Positions 34,946-45,308 of a stretch of DNA of 64,000 nt are shown here, piece by piece. Position 1 is the stretch's first letter; each line of letters starts with the position of its first letter. The stretch spans positions 2,604,001 through 2,668,000 of the forward strand of contig CM066309.1 in assembly GCA_033807695.1 (NCBI GenBank), given 5' to 3'. The stretch comes from Daedaleopsis sinensis. Its lineage: Eukaryota > Basidiomycota > Agaricomycetes > Polyporales > Polyporaceae. The position numbers were made by a program, and so were the translations under genes. The notes under the pieces were generated by a model. The model saw only the letters and a program-made list of their open reading frames with translations. It had not been told where the DNA came from and searched no databases.

Positions 34946-37143
34946 ATGCGCGTAGAAGAGGGTTTCCACCAGGTATGAATGTTCACTCGGGGTTTCCTCC
35001 TGCACATGGCATGTTCACTGCTCGTAACAGACACCGTACCCAGACGAACACCCGTATACAGGAGAAGCTGTTCTCCCGAGTCTTCTTAAGCGAATTTTAC
35101 CTGTGAAGTGAGTAGCCTTGCAAACGAAGCTCTCAAGTCCAGTGGTCTCATCAGGGTCTCATGAATGTCTCCATCCCAGCGTTCGACATGAGCTGGACAA
35201 AGACCTCATTCGACTTGGGCAGGTTTTAGTGAATGGTGAGTTGCTTTCTGTATGCTGGGATGTCGAGCTTGCTGGAAATTTATGGAGTAGAGATACGCCC
35301 ATTGGCCCCACTGGTGCACCCCGCGACCCTCGTTCAATACAATGAGTGGGGTCAGCGCGTCGACCGCTTGCATACTTCCGAGGGATGGCGCCAACTAGAA
35401 AGCTTCGCGATTAAGGAAGGTTATAGCGCGATCGCATACGAACGCAAATACGTTGAGCACAGCAGGACATTCCAATTCGCTCGAACCATGCTCATGACGG
35501 GTGACTGCCACGCCGTAAGCCTCGCATGTGGCTCTATAATGTCGTACATCGCAGCTAAAAATCTTGCCCAGATTATGTGTCCGATGGGCATGACTGACGG
35601 TGCGGCGAGGTGTACGTACGATGACTACGATGTATCATCCGTCTATGCTCAGTGAAAGCTCTTTTTCCACAGTGATTGAGCTCTTTGGGACTGACGACAT
35701 GAAGAGAGAGCTCCTCCCTCGGTTCCTCACCCGTGACCCCGCCATTGCCTTCCTCTCCGGTCAGTGGATGACCGAACGTCCCGGGGGGTCAGATGTATCT
35801 CTCACAGAGACATGCGCCACCCCGACCCCACGAGTCAGCACCGACCTCGGCACGCCTTACATCCTGGACGGCTTCAAGTGGTTCTCGAGCGCTGCGGAAG
35901 GGAACATGGCCGTCGCCCTCGCGCGCACCGGGGACCTAGCCCAGGGCTCTCGCGGCCTCTCGCTCTTCCTCGTCCCGCTGCGCATGGGCCCATACACCTC
36001 GCCCCTGTCCAACGGCGTGCTCATGCACCGCCTGAAGAACAAGATCGGCACACACGGCGTCCCCACCGCCGAGCTCGAGCTGCGCGGCACCCGCGCGTGG
36101 CTCGTCGGGCCCGCCAACGAGGGCGTGAAGTGCATCGCGCGCATGCTCAACATCACGCGCATCCACTCCGCCGTGCACTCCGTCGGGTCTCTCCAGCGCG
36201 CCCTCGCGATCGCACGCGCGTACGCTGGTGTGCGCGCGACTAAGGGCGGGAACGTCTTGCTCAAGGACGTGCCGCTGCACGTTGCGGGGCTCGCGAACAT
36301 CGCTCTGCTCCACCGCGCGCTGACGCATGTGGTCTTTGGGGCGATCGCGTTGCTGGGAAAGAGCGAGTGCGGGAAGGCGAGCGCCGAGGAGGATGCGAGG
36401 CTGAGGATGCTGACCCCGGCGATCAAGGCGTATGCGGCGGAGTGGGCGACCAGCGGGATGGAGCAGACTATGGGCGCGCTGGGAGGGCTTGGGTACATGG
36501 AAGAGACGGGAATTGGAAGGTAGGTGCACGGGGACACCGCACAAGTGATTGCGCTCGCTGAATTCGAGTCGACGGGGCAGGCTCATTCGTGACGCCATGG
36601 TCGAGAAGATCTGGGAAGGCACGACCAACATATGCGGACTGGACCTCACGCGCGCGGTTACGAAGGACCCGAAAGCGATCTCATTCTACACAGCGGTAGG
36701 CGTTGTCATACGCTCGCGCCGCCAGCCGCATACGCTAACGATGGGGTCATGAACAGTGGGCTCGAAAGACACTTTCTGCAGCTCCCGATCCGCTTCAGCA
36801 GCAGGTGCGGAATGCGTTCAAAATGCTTTCTGCTGCGCTAGAGAAACTGCCTGCGTACTTCCGAGAAAGTGCGACGAATCCCCTTCTACCGTGCGTCGTC
36901 CTCAACTACTTCGCGATCATCTCATGCGCCCTGTATCTCCTGGAACATGCGACATGGGCGTACGAAAGAAACGAGCGATCGAGGGAGGCAGATATAGAGG
37001 CATTCCGTCGCTGGGTGGAAGAGGGCGACCTGGTGAAGGTCGAGGGAGAGATCGAGATTGCGAGAGGCGACTTCACGGCTCGAGCAGAGATGAACCTGAG
37101 GCTCGTCTATGGGACAGGCGAAGACGTCCACGCGAAGTTGTGA
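34946..37143 (+). CDS. Acyl-CoA dehydrogenase, AidB-like subfamily
   Basis: FAD-dependent acyl-CoA dehydrogenase related to bacterial AidB and its fungal relatives. The first exon is 27 nt (34946-34972, MRVEEGFHQ), the second 35031-35107 (TPYPDEHPYTGEAVLPSLL). A third begins near 35180 (VRHELDKDLIRLGQVLVN), and after a 52-nt intron the frame continues VEIRPLAPLVHPATLVQYNE. The central part carries FAD/substrate blocks: FLSGQWMTERPGGSDVS (TERxGGSD is an AidB/ACAD hallmark), YILDGFKWFSSAAEGNMAVA, RLKNKIGTHGVPTAELEL, and MLNITRIHSAVHSVGSLQRA. Near the end are MGALGGLGYMEETGIGR and EKIWEGTTNI, the usual cofactor-binding end. A helical C-terminal extension ends at 37143. The length, about 600 residues, fits AidB. 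The natural substrate is unknown; isovaleryl-CoA-type activity and DNA-alkylation protection are known for the bacterial protein. Confidence 0.88.
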
Positions 37144-37320
37144 AGGTACGCACCTTACTCCTGAACCCATACTCGATTTCTGGACAAGTGGTGATGTTCA
37201 CATACACCGGAAATTTGCTTGCGTCCCATACGTGAAACACTGATTCTCTGCATACAGTTACGTCTGTCCGTTCGCTATGCCTAAAATACATCCGCTGTCC
37301 ACTTCTCGTTCGACGCCTGC

Positions 37321-37980
37321 CTACCACGTAGGCTTGCGCCCGGTGCGCCACCAGTCCCACAGCGTGTCCGCCTGGAGGTTCTCGAGCGCACGGAGGTACT
37401 CGAGGTAGAGCGCATTCCGATCGACTGGCCTCTCCATGGTCACCGTCCTCTGAAGCCGCCCGGCGAACTTCGCGCTGGTGTTCGAGAGGTTCTTCGCGTT
37501 GAAGTGGATGCCCTTGCCCGTGTTGTCGTTGTCGATGCGGATGACGTCCTCGACGATGCCACTAGGCCGCAAGAGACCAACACCTGTGTACGATGCGTGC
37601 CAGGGTCGACATGTGCGGACGCGAGGTCCGAGTGTCTCTTTAGTTTTTGCGGACTCAGAAACGTCGACCGATACTTGCCGACTACACGCCCTTTCATAGG
37701 ACCCGCCTTACTGTGAGATAAAGGTCAATATGTGTGACATTGAACTTCTGAGATCTTTACAGGCAGTACCCACCTAATGTAGATCTGCAGCTTTGAACGG
37801 TCGATTTTGACAGTACCAGTCTCGACCCAAGCACACGCTGCTTTGGCTGCATCTTCGTAGCTTGAGTAATCCTGTACGGTTTCGCCCTCTGGTAGCGTAA
37901 CTGTCCGGGCTTGGGATGACTGGCGATGAGTAACTGCAAGATGCGCTTGCTTAGCGCCATTTCTTACCTTGCTTTGCCAT
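37321..37980 (-). CDS. Hypothetical protein, tandem paralog B
   Basis: Shorter, diverged copy of the gene at 38224. The chosen start is the ATG at 37980: MAKQ, a 35-nt intron, then VTHRQSSQARTVTLPEGETV. The homologous exon follows: QDYSSYEDAAKAACAWVETG, then TVKIDRSKLQIYI. After an intron comes KAGPMKGRVVGK, and after another GIVEDVIRIDNDNTGKGIHF, NAKNLSNTSAKFAGRLQRTV, ALYLEYLRALENLQADTLWD and WWRTGRKPTW. It stops at 37321, before the acidic tail of its neighbour. The 3' neighbour (AidB-like) converges 178 bp away. The family is unknown to me; the strong conservation of the C-terminal block in both copies argues that both are functional. Confidence 0.62.
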
Positions 37981-38223
37981 GTCGATGTCTGTCGACTGTG
38001 CTTGTGGGCTCAGATGACGGTGGTGGTTGGGGTGTAGGCGACTTCCTGAGAACCTTTGAAGTTATATGAGAACGTAGATGCTGTACAGAACAGTGTACGT
38101 ATACGCCACCTACGTGTCTCACAACTGCGATCACGACCACCCAGTGACCCGACAGTCCCAACTACATAACAACTTGTTACAAGGCTACAACTTCAAGCTT
38201 AAGCTTCAAACACGTCCATGCAT

Positions 38224-38910
38224 TCACTCGTCTCCTGACACTGTATCGCCCTGCTCCGCCTTCCCAATATCCTCTGCTGCCTGCAGCGACGTGGGCTTCT
38301 TCCCAGTGCGCCACCAGTCCCACAGGGTGTCGGCCTGGAGGTTCTCGAGCGCCTTGAGGTAGTCCAGGTAGAGGGCATAACGCGCGTTCTTGGTCATGGA
38401 CACCGTGTTCACCAGCCTGGCCGCAAGCTTGTCCGCGGGGTCGCCCTTCTTGATGGAGATGTTCTTCGCGTTGAAGTGGATTCCCTTGCCGTTGTCGTCG
38501 TTGTCTAGACGCACGATATCCTCGATCACTCTGTCGTTCTGCTTCCCGACACCTAGTAGAGCGCATGTCGTGCACCCCAGGCAGCCATCGTGCGGAGAAG
38601 ATTAGTTCAGCATCACGCGGGATTGGAACTGGATGTTGGACGGGATGGACTCGCCTACGACGCGTTCTTTCATAGGACCAACGGTGCTGTTAACGTTGGC
38701 AACTTGTTCAGAATGGGGACCGTTTTCGCAGATGTGTTACACCAACCTCACGTAGATCCTCAGTTTGGAGCGGTCCACCTTCACTTTGCCGCTTTCGACA
38801 TGGGCGCATGCCGCTTTGGCGGCGGCCTCATAGGTGGAGAAATCCTGCGTTTTCTCGGCGAGTGGGGTAATTTCGAGACCGCCTCCGGTCTCAGTGCTCA
38901 ATTCAGCCAT
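38224..38910 (-). CDS. Hypothetical protein, tandem paralog A
   Basis: ATG at 38910 (MAELSTETGGGLEITPLAEK). Exon 1 includes QDFSTYEAAAKAACAHVESG, then KVKVDRSKLRIY. Exon 2 has GPMKERVVGESIPSNIQFQS, and the last exon NDRVIEDIVRLDNDDNGKGI, HFNAKNISIKKGDPADKLAA and ALYLDYLKALENLQADTLWD WWRTGKKPT, ending in an acidic tail GKAEQGDTVSGDE. No signal peptide or membrane helix is seen; a small soluble protein of about 180 residues. A TATAAATA element at 38998-39005 lies 88 bp upstream. It is clearly a tandem duplicate with 37321-37980, same strand, 243 bp apart. I do not recognise the family. Confidence 0.68.
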
Positions 38911-39370
38911 GGCAAGAAGGGTAGTTGGTGGTAGTAGTAGTGATGATGAGATGGAAGGTAGGTAGGGTTGAACATTGTTGTGCTGCCGTTGCGAGGATAT
39001 TTATACCCATCTGTTGGGGGTGCCTCATATCAGCGGTGTAACAGAGACGTCGGCACCACATACCACAAGACCAGTTCAGTTGACGTGAAGCTCGCTTCGA
39101 AGCAGCTACATGTGCTTGAGCCGCTGGGATAGTGGAGGAGGTTTGAATAGATGAGGAAACTAACTTCAAGGTATCGAATCATCTATGAGTGATCATAGGT
39201 TCACTGAGGTTCCACCTACGGCGTTTGTAAGAGTATCACTGAGACGGGGCAGGGATATTCATTGCAATTGCGAAAGGTTCTGAAGGATACCTTCTGCGGG
39301 TAATAATACACACATACAAAGACGTGACAAGGAAGTTGGATGGATGAGGATGCTTGGGCAGTCATGGGTG
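38911..39370. other. Intergenic region upstream of tandem paralog A
   Basis: 460 bp holding the TATAAATA of paralog A and the 3' region of the small gene at 39371. No coding feature is supported. Confidence 0.4.
38998..39005 (-). promoter_or_regulatory. TATA box of tandem paralog A
   Basis: TATAAATA on the minus strand, 88 bp upstream of the ATG at 38910. No comparable element is evident before paralog B. Confidence 0.5.
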
Positions 39371-39846
39371 TCAAGGTTGCCGACCGCTGTATGGCCACAG
39401 CGCCGACCACCACCCAGAAGTAGGGGCATCTGAGTCTGGACCAGTCGTCGAAGGAGATGACTGGGCCTTTTCCGTCGATTTCGATGCTACTTGAGAGCAC
39501 GGGGCCGACGCCTGAAGTGCACGTACGTGATACGCACGCACGAGGGGCGTTAGTCTCGCGCACGACGTGAAAGTTACGAGGTTGGCTAAGCGCGAGTGAC
39601 GGTATGGATGGACATGGTCAATGGAAAACTGACCAGTGAGTAAACACTGGACATCGGGTACCTCCCCACGACGATGGGATAGACCGACCTATATGGAGAG
39701 TTAGTCAGCGTTGAGAGTGGCATGAGGCGTACTCACAGAGGTCTATCAGACGTTTTGCTTGGGCCAATAACTTCGCTCTCCCGTTTCTCTGGCATCCCCG
39801 CTGAGGTAGCGCTAGCTACGTCCTGGCTGGGGTCGGATTTGGGCAT
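39371..39846 (-). CDS. Small hypothetical protein, about 100 aa, three exons
   Basis: ATG at 39846 (MPKSDPSQDVASATSAGMPE). Exon 1 ends at a CT|GTGAGT donor. Exon 2 gives SVYPIVVGRYPMSSVYSL, and exon 3 ASAPCSQVASKSTEKAQSSP to a WWSALWPYSGRQP terminus. The splice sites are consensus and phases agree, with a CTAAC branch point in intron 1. No family is recognised, and no helix is long enough to be a membrane span. An alternative frame of exon 3 would lengthen the protein but is less consistent with phase. Confidence 0.42.
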
Positions 39847-41154
39847 GGTGGTATACAGCTGAGTCGAGGATGATGTCTGAAGCCAACAGACATCCTGAGA
39901 TGAACAGCATCGATGGTCTTATATACGCCTTCGTCCCCAACGTGCGAGAGAGTCATCGATATCATCAAAGTGCAATCAAAGCGCAAGGTTTCCCTGCTCG
40001 AGCTTCCTCTGTATCGTACAGAAGCCCTCGCATATTCCCGATGACAGGTGCCACCGGCCAAGAAGAGCGGCAGGGCGTTCTACGGCGTTCTTGTGGGAGT
40101 TCAGTGAGGAAGAGAGGAAAGCACGATACCTTAGAACTCGGGCTCTCCTAGTCGTACTCTTTATCTAGGCAGCTATCGCCGCGAGCTAGCTGAGGGTTTT
40201 CGATCCAGAAGGGGTTGCCCCGAACGAGAACGGCAGCAGCAGAGTAGAGAGTAGTTTGAACTTTGTATCAGTAGCGTTGACCGTTACAAAGCAAAGATGT
40301 TTCGCGATGTCTATAGTACGTCTTCGAGTCCCTGAGGATAACGAAGAGCGAGAGGGTGGTTTACGAGCCTACCTGAGGATCTTGGTGTAACTGAGATCGT
40401 CCATGTCAAGCCGGTCCGATCGACGAGTACACCTAGGAGAGTGCCCGAATTTTTTCGTGTCCGCAGCGGCGTAACTAGTGTTGCAAGAGGTACTAGGAGC
40501 TGATCAGGATAAGCCTGGAATCTGGATAAGCGGACGACTCGGAAAGAAGAGGCGCCCGACCTCCGCGACGCGATCACATGACCAAAAGCCACATATCCGG
40601 GCGTCTCCAGTTGGACAACCTTGTCCTCCCTTCGGAGTACTTTCGCGCTTGTACTTTCATTCTCGACCTTGAACACAATGGATAAAAAGCTTGTGCCCCT
40701 TTTCGTGGCCAACTCAGCCTATTTTGCAGTAATAGCACTCAAAGGATACATCGTGAACCTCTTCCGAGCCGAACGCCTGTCACAAGCCTGCAGCCCGGGC
40801 TCGGAGTCAGGTTCAAAGAAACGGAATATCAGGTCGAGCTGAACAGATGCACAGTATTGATTATTTCCAATATCCAATTGATCTGTGGGTGCTTGCTTTA
40901 AATCATGTGCAGAATATATATGTCTCGTTGTTGACCATCTACGACTGTAGCATCCCGTGCAATATCTGGGCCCTGGCACTGAATGTGATGTGTGAAGGAA
41001 GCCCAATGAAGACAGACACCTGCAGCGTGATATCTCTGCGACGTCGCACGCCAAAGTACTGCAAACACTCTACTCTCTTCAACGCTCTATACTCGAGCTC
41101 AGCCTAACCACTACACCCTCCGGTACCCCGAGTAACTGCTCGGCGTTGACTGTG
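39847..41154. other. 1.3-kb interval with no firm gene
   Basis: Lies between the small minus-strand gene and the MFS transporter. Apart from the weak frame at 40678, I see nothing supported here. Confidence 0.35.
40678..40842 (+). CDS. Possible 54-codon membrane microprotein
   Basis: An ATG in a good context (ACACAATGG) opens 54 codons: MDKKLVPLFVANSAYFAVIA starts it, with one hydrophobic span (LVPLFVANSAYFAVIALKGYIV) and a basic C-terminal tail GSGSKKRNIRSS-like. A single short helix with flanking charges could be a tail-anchored or signal-anchored peptide, but chance cannot be excluded and no splicing evidence helps. Confidence 0.25.
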   Translation: MDKKLVPLFVANSAYFAVIALKGYIVNLFRAERLSQACSPGSESGSKKRNIRSS

Positions 41155-43715
41155 ATGGAGCCAGCACTCAACAGCCTATCCTACAACAGTCCCCTGGCGA
41201 CACCGATTATTGCAACAGGAACCAATAGTGTTGCGGACGAAGCGGAAGCTTTGATATCTCGCACGTCTACGAAAGGTTACGAGGGGAAGGACTCGGAGGA
41301 CGATACAGGCAAGCCGGGTAAACCGACAGGCCCTCGGGTGAGTGCCGATTCAACTGTAGATTATGGCTGCATTCAATGTGCTGTATCCCTCAGGAGTGGA
41401 AGTTGTGGTACAGACGGTACATAACCGCGCTGGTATGCGTGATCTTGTTCCTAGTCGTGTGAGAATCAACTTGCTGTCCTGACTTCATGGGTTCTATGGC
41501 CACTGATTCTTGCACGATGGTAGACTGCTCACCTCCGAAGGTCTCTCTGTGTTCGCAAAAGAGTTGTCCGCGGAATACAACATCAAGGGCGCTGTCGTGA
41601 GCATCGTCCTTTCAAGTTTCTCCCTCTCCTTCTGTCTGGGACCTCTGTTGTGGTCGCCTCTATCCGAACGGGTACGTCAGTTCCTGTCGCCTTAAGCTTA
41701 TGAAGATCAATACGCCCCAACGTTGAACTCGGAAACCCAATAGTATGGCCGGAGACCAATTCTTCTCGTCTCCTTCAACCTCTTCACGGTATGTACTTAT
41801 CGCGTGCTTCTCTCGATTGTGATTAGCTTGATGATCAATGCTCTCAGTTCCTGCAAGTCTGTACGGCCGTCTCGCAGAATGTCGCATCCATTGTGATTGT
41901 CCGCTTCCTCGCTGGATTCTTTGGCTCCGCGTGCTTGGCATTAGCTCCGTACGTGGTGATCAACTAATTTATGGCGCATATATGCACTTAATCTCCTGAA
42001 CCTGTAGCGCAGTTATAGCAGACATGTGAGTTAGCGGCTTCAGTGGAAAGAGGAAGCTATTCCCGCTGACCTACCTCATAAATAGTTGGGACACCGAAGA
42101 CAGAGAGAAGGAGATCGGAAACTATGTGCTGAACAGCATGAGTCCATCAGCGTGCGTTCTCCGTCTTATCTTTCGACCTTGTATCGTGACGCACTGCTGT
42201 GTAACAGTGGTGCCATCTTGGGGCTGACCCTGGCAAACAATGGCGTTGACTGGCGAAGCACATGTTGGGTTCTCTCTATCATCGTGAGTCGACTTATTCC
42301 CGCCATTATTTGAGTAAATATCAATATACCACCCTCATCTACTCTCAGGTTGGCCTTTGCACGGCTTTAGTGATAACGACATTTCGGGAGACCCATGTCA
42401 AGTATATACAGTCCTTTTGGTCGCGATCTTGCATGATTGAACTGAGTCATCTATGTAGACCAACCATTCCGTCGCGTCCAGTAGAAGTCGCAACAGCAAA
42501 TGACGACTGTCATGACAATAGTTCTACTGGCCGGGTGGCGTCCTCCGACGCCAGATTCACCGCGAACAAGCCAGGCTGGATGATCGCAAAACCATACGTC
42601 TTACTGGGACGCAGTCCTGTTTTGATCGTGAGCTCAATATACCTTGCGGTAAGGATCATATGTACCTCCGCCGATGCTTGAGCTGACTTCTCTTAGTTCA
42701 TCGGGACTCTCGTGAGCATCTTCTTCAAAGTCGCTGCAGTGGGTCTTCTGGGGTATCCTCCAATCATCCAGAGTGGGTAGCACGCTTCCTTGCGACGCAC
42801 CGTCCTTCTATTGTTCGGCCTGACCGATTCGCATGCAGTGTGTGTGAGCTCGGCCGTCCTGCTGGGATGCACCATCGGATTGATCCTGGTCAGTCATCAT
42901 GTCCAACCGAAGCATCATATTGTGTAACTGAACTGCAATTCGAACGACTATTAGCACAACGTCTTGATTTACCCTCGGTACTACATACCACGCATCCATC
43001 GGTTTGGTACAGATCTTGCACCCCCAGAATTACGGCTGTCGCTCGCAATTTGTGCGGCACCGCTGCTCCCATTCTCACTGGTGTTATTTGGGTACGTTAT
43101 GTCGGTTATCCTGTTGGCACTCACCACTCTCTGACGAGACAGGTTAGGTGGACCTTGTCGCCGCACATCAGTGTCGTACTCCCTTTGTTGGCTTGTCTAA
43201 CCTTGGGTCTGTCTGCACAATGGATCATGGTGAGCTTACGCGTCGCCATCCGCTAACCACTAGAAATCGCTGACCGCTCTGTCTGTGGTAGCAAACTATG
43301 GTCAACTATGTCATCGGTATAGCCTTCCATCGCAACGTTCTCTCTGAGTATGTACCTGATTGCTGCTGTTCACAGACATCTATCCAGACGCAGTCGCGTC
43401 AGCGGTCTCTTGGCATACTGTTCTGACATATACCTTCGTCACTGCCTTCTCGGTACGTCACATGGCTCTCATCGCAATACGTGCTCACCTCTCGCGAACA
43501 GGTATACTCGGAGCAAATCCTACGCACAGGTAGCACACGCTTGTTATCGACTATAATGGGCTGCGTCGCGATTGTGCTCGTACCTGTACCGATTTTATTG
43601 GCGAGGTAAGCCTCGGTGATGTCCAGGTGGGCTAAGGGTACCTCTGCCTGACGCGAACTATGATTGTTGCAGATATGGCTCCACGCTGCGGGCAAAGTCC
43701 AGAAGACCTCTATAA
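41155..43715 (+). CDS. MFS transporter (DHA1, drug/polyamine:H+ antiporter type)
   Basis: Twelve-helix transporter assembled from many small exons. The ATG is at 41155 (MEPALNSLSYNSPLATPI) with a hydrophilic N-tail. Then come EWKLWYRRYITALVCVILFLVV (helix 1), SIVLSSFSLSFCLGPLLWSP, the MFS signature LSERYGRRPILLVSFNLFT across an intron, SIVIVRFLAGFFGSACLALAPAVIADI, RSTCWVLSIIVGLCTALV and ETHVKYI. The second half has KPYVLLGRSPVLIVSSIYLA, AVLLGCTIGLIL, PELRLSLAICAAPLLPFSLV, GLSAQWIMQTMVNYVIDIYP and a final RYGSTLRAKSRRPL ending at 43715. Between 42700 and 42870 the expected helix-7/8 region is hard to join in one frame, so that part may be damaged or have an unusual exon. The substrate is unknown. 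Confidence 0.75.
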
Positions 43716-44140
43716 ACATGATATCAGCACGATGTTGTTGTACAACTACTAGCCCACATTCGTTCGATGAGTACTCACGAAACATATCCTTTTCAAATTT
43801 AAAGCTGGCAGACGTCCAGGTCGCACTCGAGCTCATGCACCCAAGCGAGTAATGCGTGCAATAGCGATAACCGAGCATGGGCCGGAAGCTTCGATAAGAT
43901 GCATGCGGGCTCGCCATCGAGGTCTTGAACGGCCGCGCTGGGAAGGTTGCTCTGGAGTGACATGCGGGCGGTCGGGCCCAGAACAGTCATCATTGGACCG
44001 CATGATGGACTCTCGTGAGTACTTGAGTACCGTCTTTGACAGCCGGCTTTTGTGGAAGAGAACCCCGCCGGACATGCAAGAATGTGTGAAGTGAGCATAT
44101 GCCAAAGGTGGTGTTCATTCTGTAGGGTGTACTAGGAGGA
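43716..44140. other. Downstream region of the MFS transporter
   Basis: About 425 bp to the edge of the TIR element. Open frames here show no resemblance to known genes. Confidence 0.4.
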
Positions 44141-44515
44141 TACTGTGTCTCCCAGACATTAGGCGAAGCGAATTGACCCTAACCTAACCCGTGGGAAACG
44201 GGCTGTCAAGCGAAAGGTGCCAGGGGACAGGGGACATAGGCGAAGCGCTCGTCCCTACCCGCAGACGAAAATGCTTGTTGAAGACTTCTAGGATACATTC
44301 GGGTGCTAGGAGGTGCAAATAAAGCCTACACAAGGTGCTTGAGCTGTGGAAATAATCCTCCATGGTTGTGGCGACAATGTCATCGGAAATTACCATATAT
44401 GGTAAGTTTTGGCTAGGCGAAGAGGACCCCGGGACATGGGGACAAGCGCCCATATAGGCGAGGCGAAAGGCCCTCGGGGACAGGGGACTTCGCCTAATGT
44501 CTGGGAGACACAGTA
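44141..44515. mobile_element. 375-bp miniature inverted-repeat element (MITE) flanked by TA
   Basis: The terminal 28 bp (44141-44168) begin TACTGTGTCTCCCAGACATT and are repeated as a perfect inverted copy at 44488-44515. Both ends carry TA, the target duplication of the Tc1/mariner group. The interior of about 320 bp codes for nothing recognisable; a minus-strand frame runs across it only by chance. It repeats GGGGACAGGGGAC and GGCGAAG motifs near both ends and holds a perfect palindrome TACCATATATGGTA near 44390. So it looks like a non-autonomous DNA transposon needing a transposase from elsewhere. No second copy was seen in this window. Confidence 0.75.
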
Positions 44516-45308
44516 GTGGGACTCCGGATCCGGAGTCATGATCATGTCGCGATGAGAGCCGGAGCGCCCGAGGCGGATGAGAGGACGTTCCGAGCTCCGA
44601 CTCCGACCGCAGTCTTCTGATGAGCGTGTACATGTGAGTACTTACTGTCCTACCAATCCGCCTTCCAACCTCCTCCCCCTGCCATTGCCACCACGCGCCT
44701 CGTGTACTTATCGTGGTTCTATTCAAAAGCGAAAGCGCCAGTCATGATCGTTTCTCGGTCATTTCATCCCGATACTTGCCCAAACACTTCGAGGCTAGCC
44801 GAAGGGCGTCCCCGTATCCTGCCCGGGTTGACGCTTCCTGTCCCTCCTCCTCGACCTGCTCAATTGAAGCTGCGTCTGGCTCGAACAGGCTGCTCCTTTG
44901 CTCACGACGCACGACTCTCTTACGCACACTAACGCCTTTGACGCCCGACGTTCCCAGAATCCCCTGTACACCAGTTTGACTCCGAGTCTGGCCTCCACCC
45001 GCTCTCAATTCTCGAGTGCTCTCGCCGGCCTCCGACTTACTGTGCTAGCACTGCCCCCATTGCTGATCCTACACAAGTCAGCTTCGCACATACTGTGAAA
45101 CGTACATATCCCTCGTGCGCGCCATCCCTCTCGGTGAAGCTTCCCCGCGCCGCCCAATCTTCCCCGGCCGCCTACCTAGCCCCAAGCTTCAGTGCCCGTC
45201 TGAGAACGTTTTCTTCCGAGCCTCAGCCTCAACCCGGCCGCACGCATCCTCCTCGCGCCCAAACCGGTGCTCCGAGCTCGACCTATAAAAACATAGCAGC
45301 GCGACACC
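44516..45308. other. Upstream region of the GH16 gene
   Basis: About 790 bp between the TIR element and the GH16 gene. A TATAAAA at 45286-45292 lies only 17 bp before the ATG at 45309. No gene is supported. Confidence 0.4.

Noticed and set aside
44184..44726. 180-codon minus-strand frame
   Set aside because: Crosses the TIR element and its right edge; reads repeats, not a protein.
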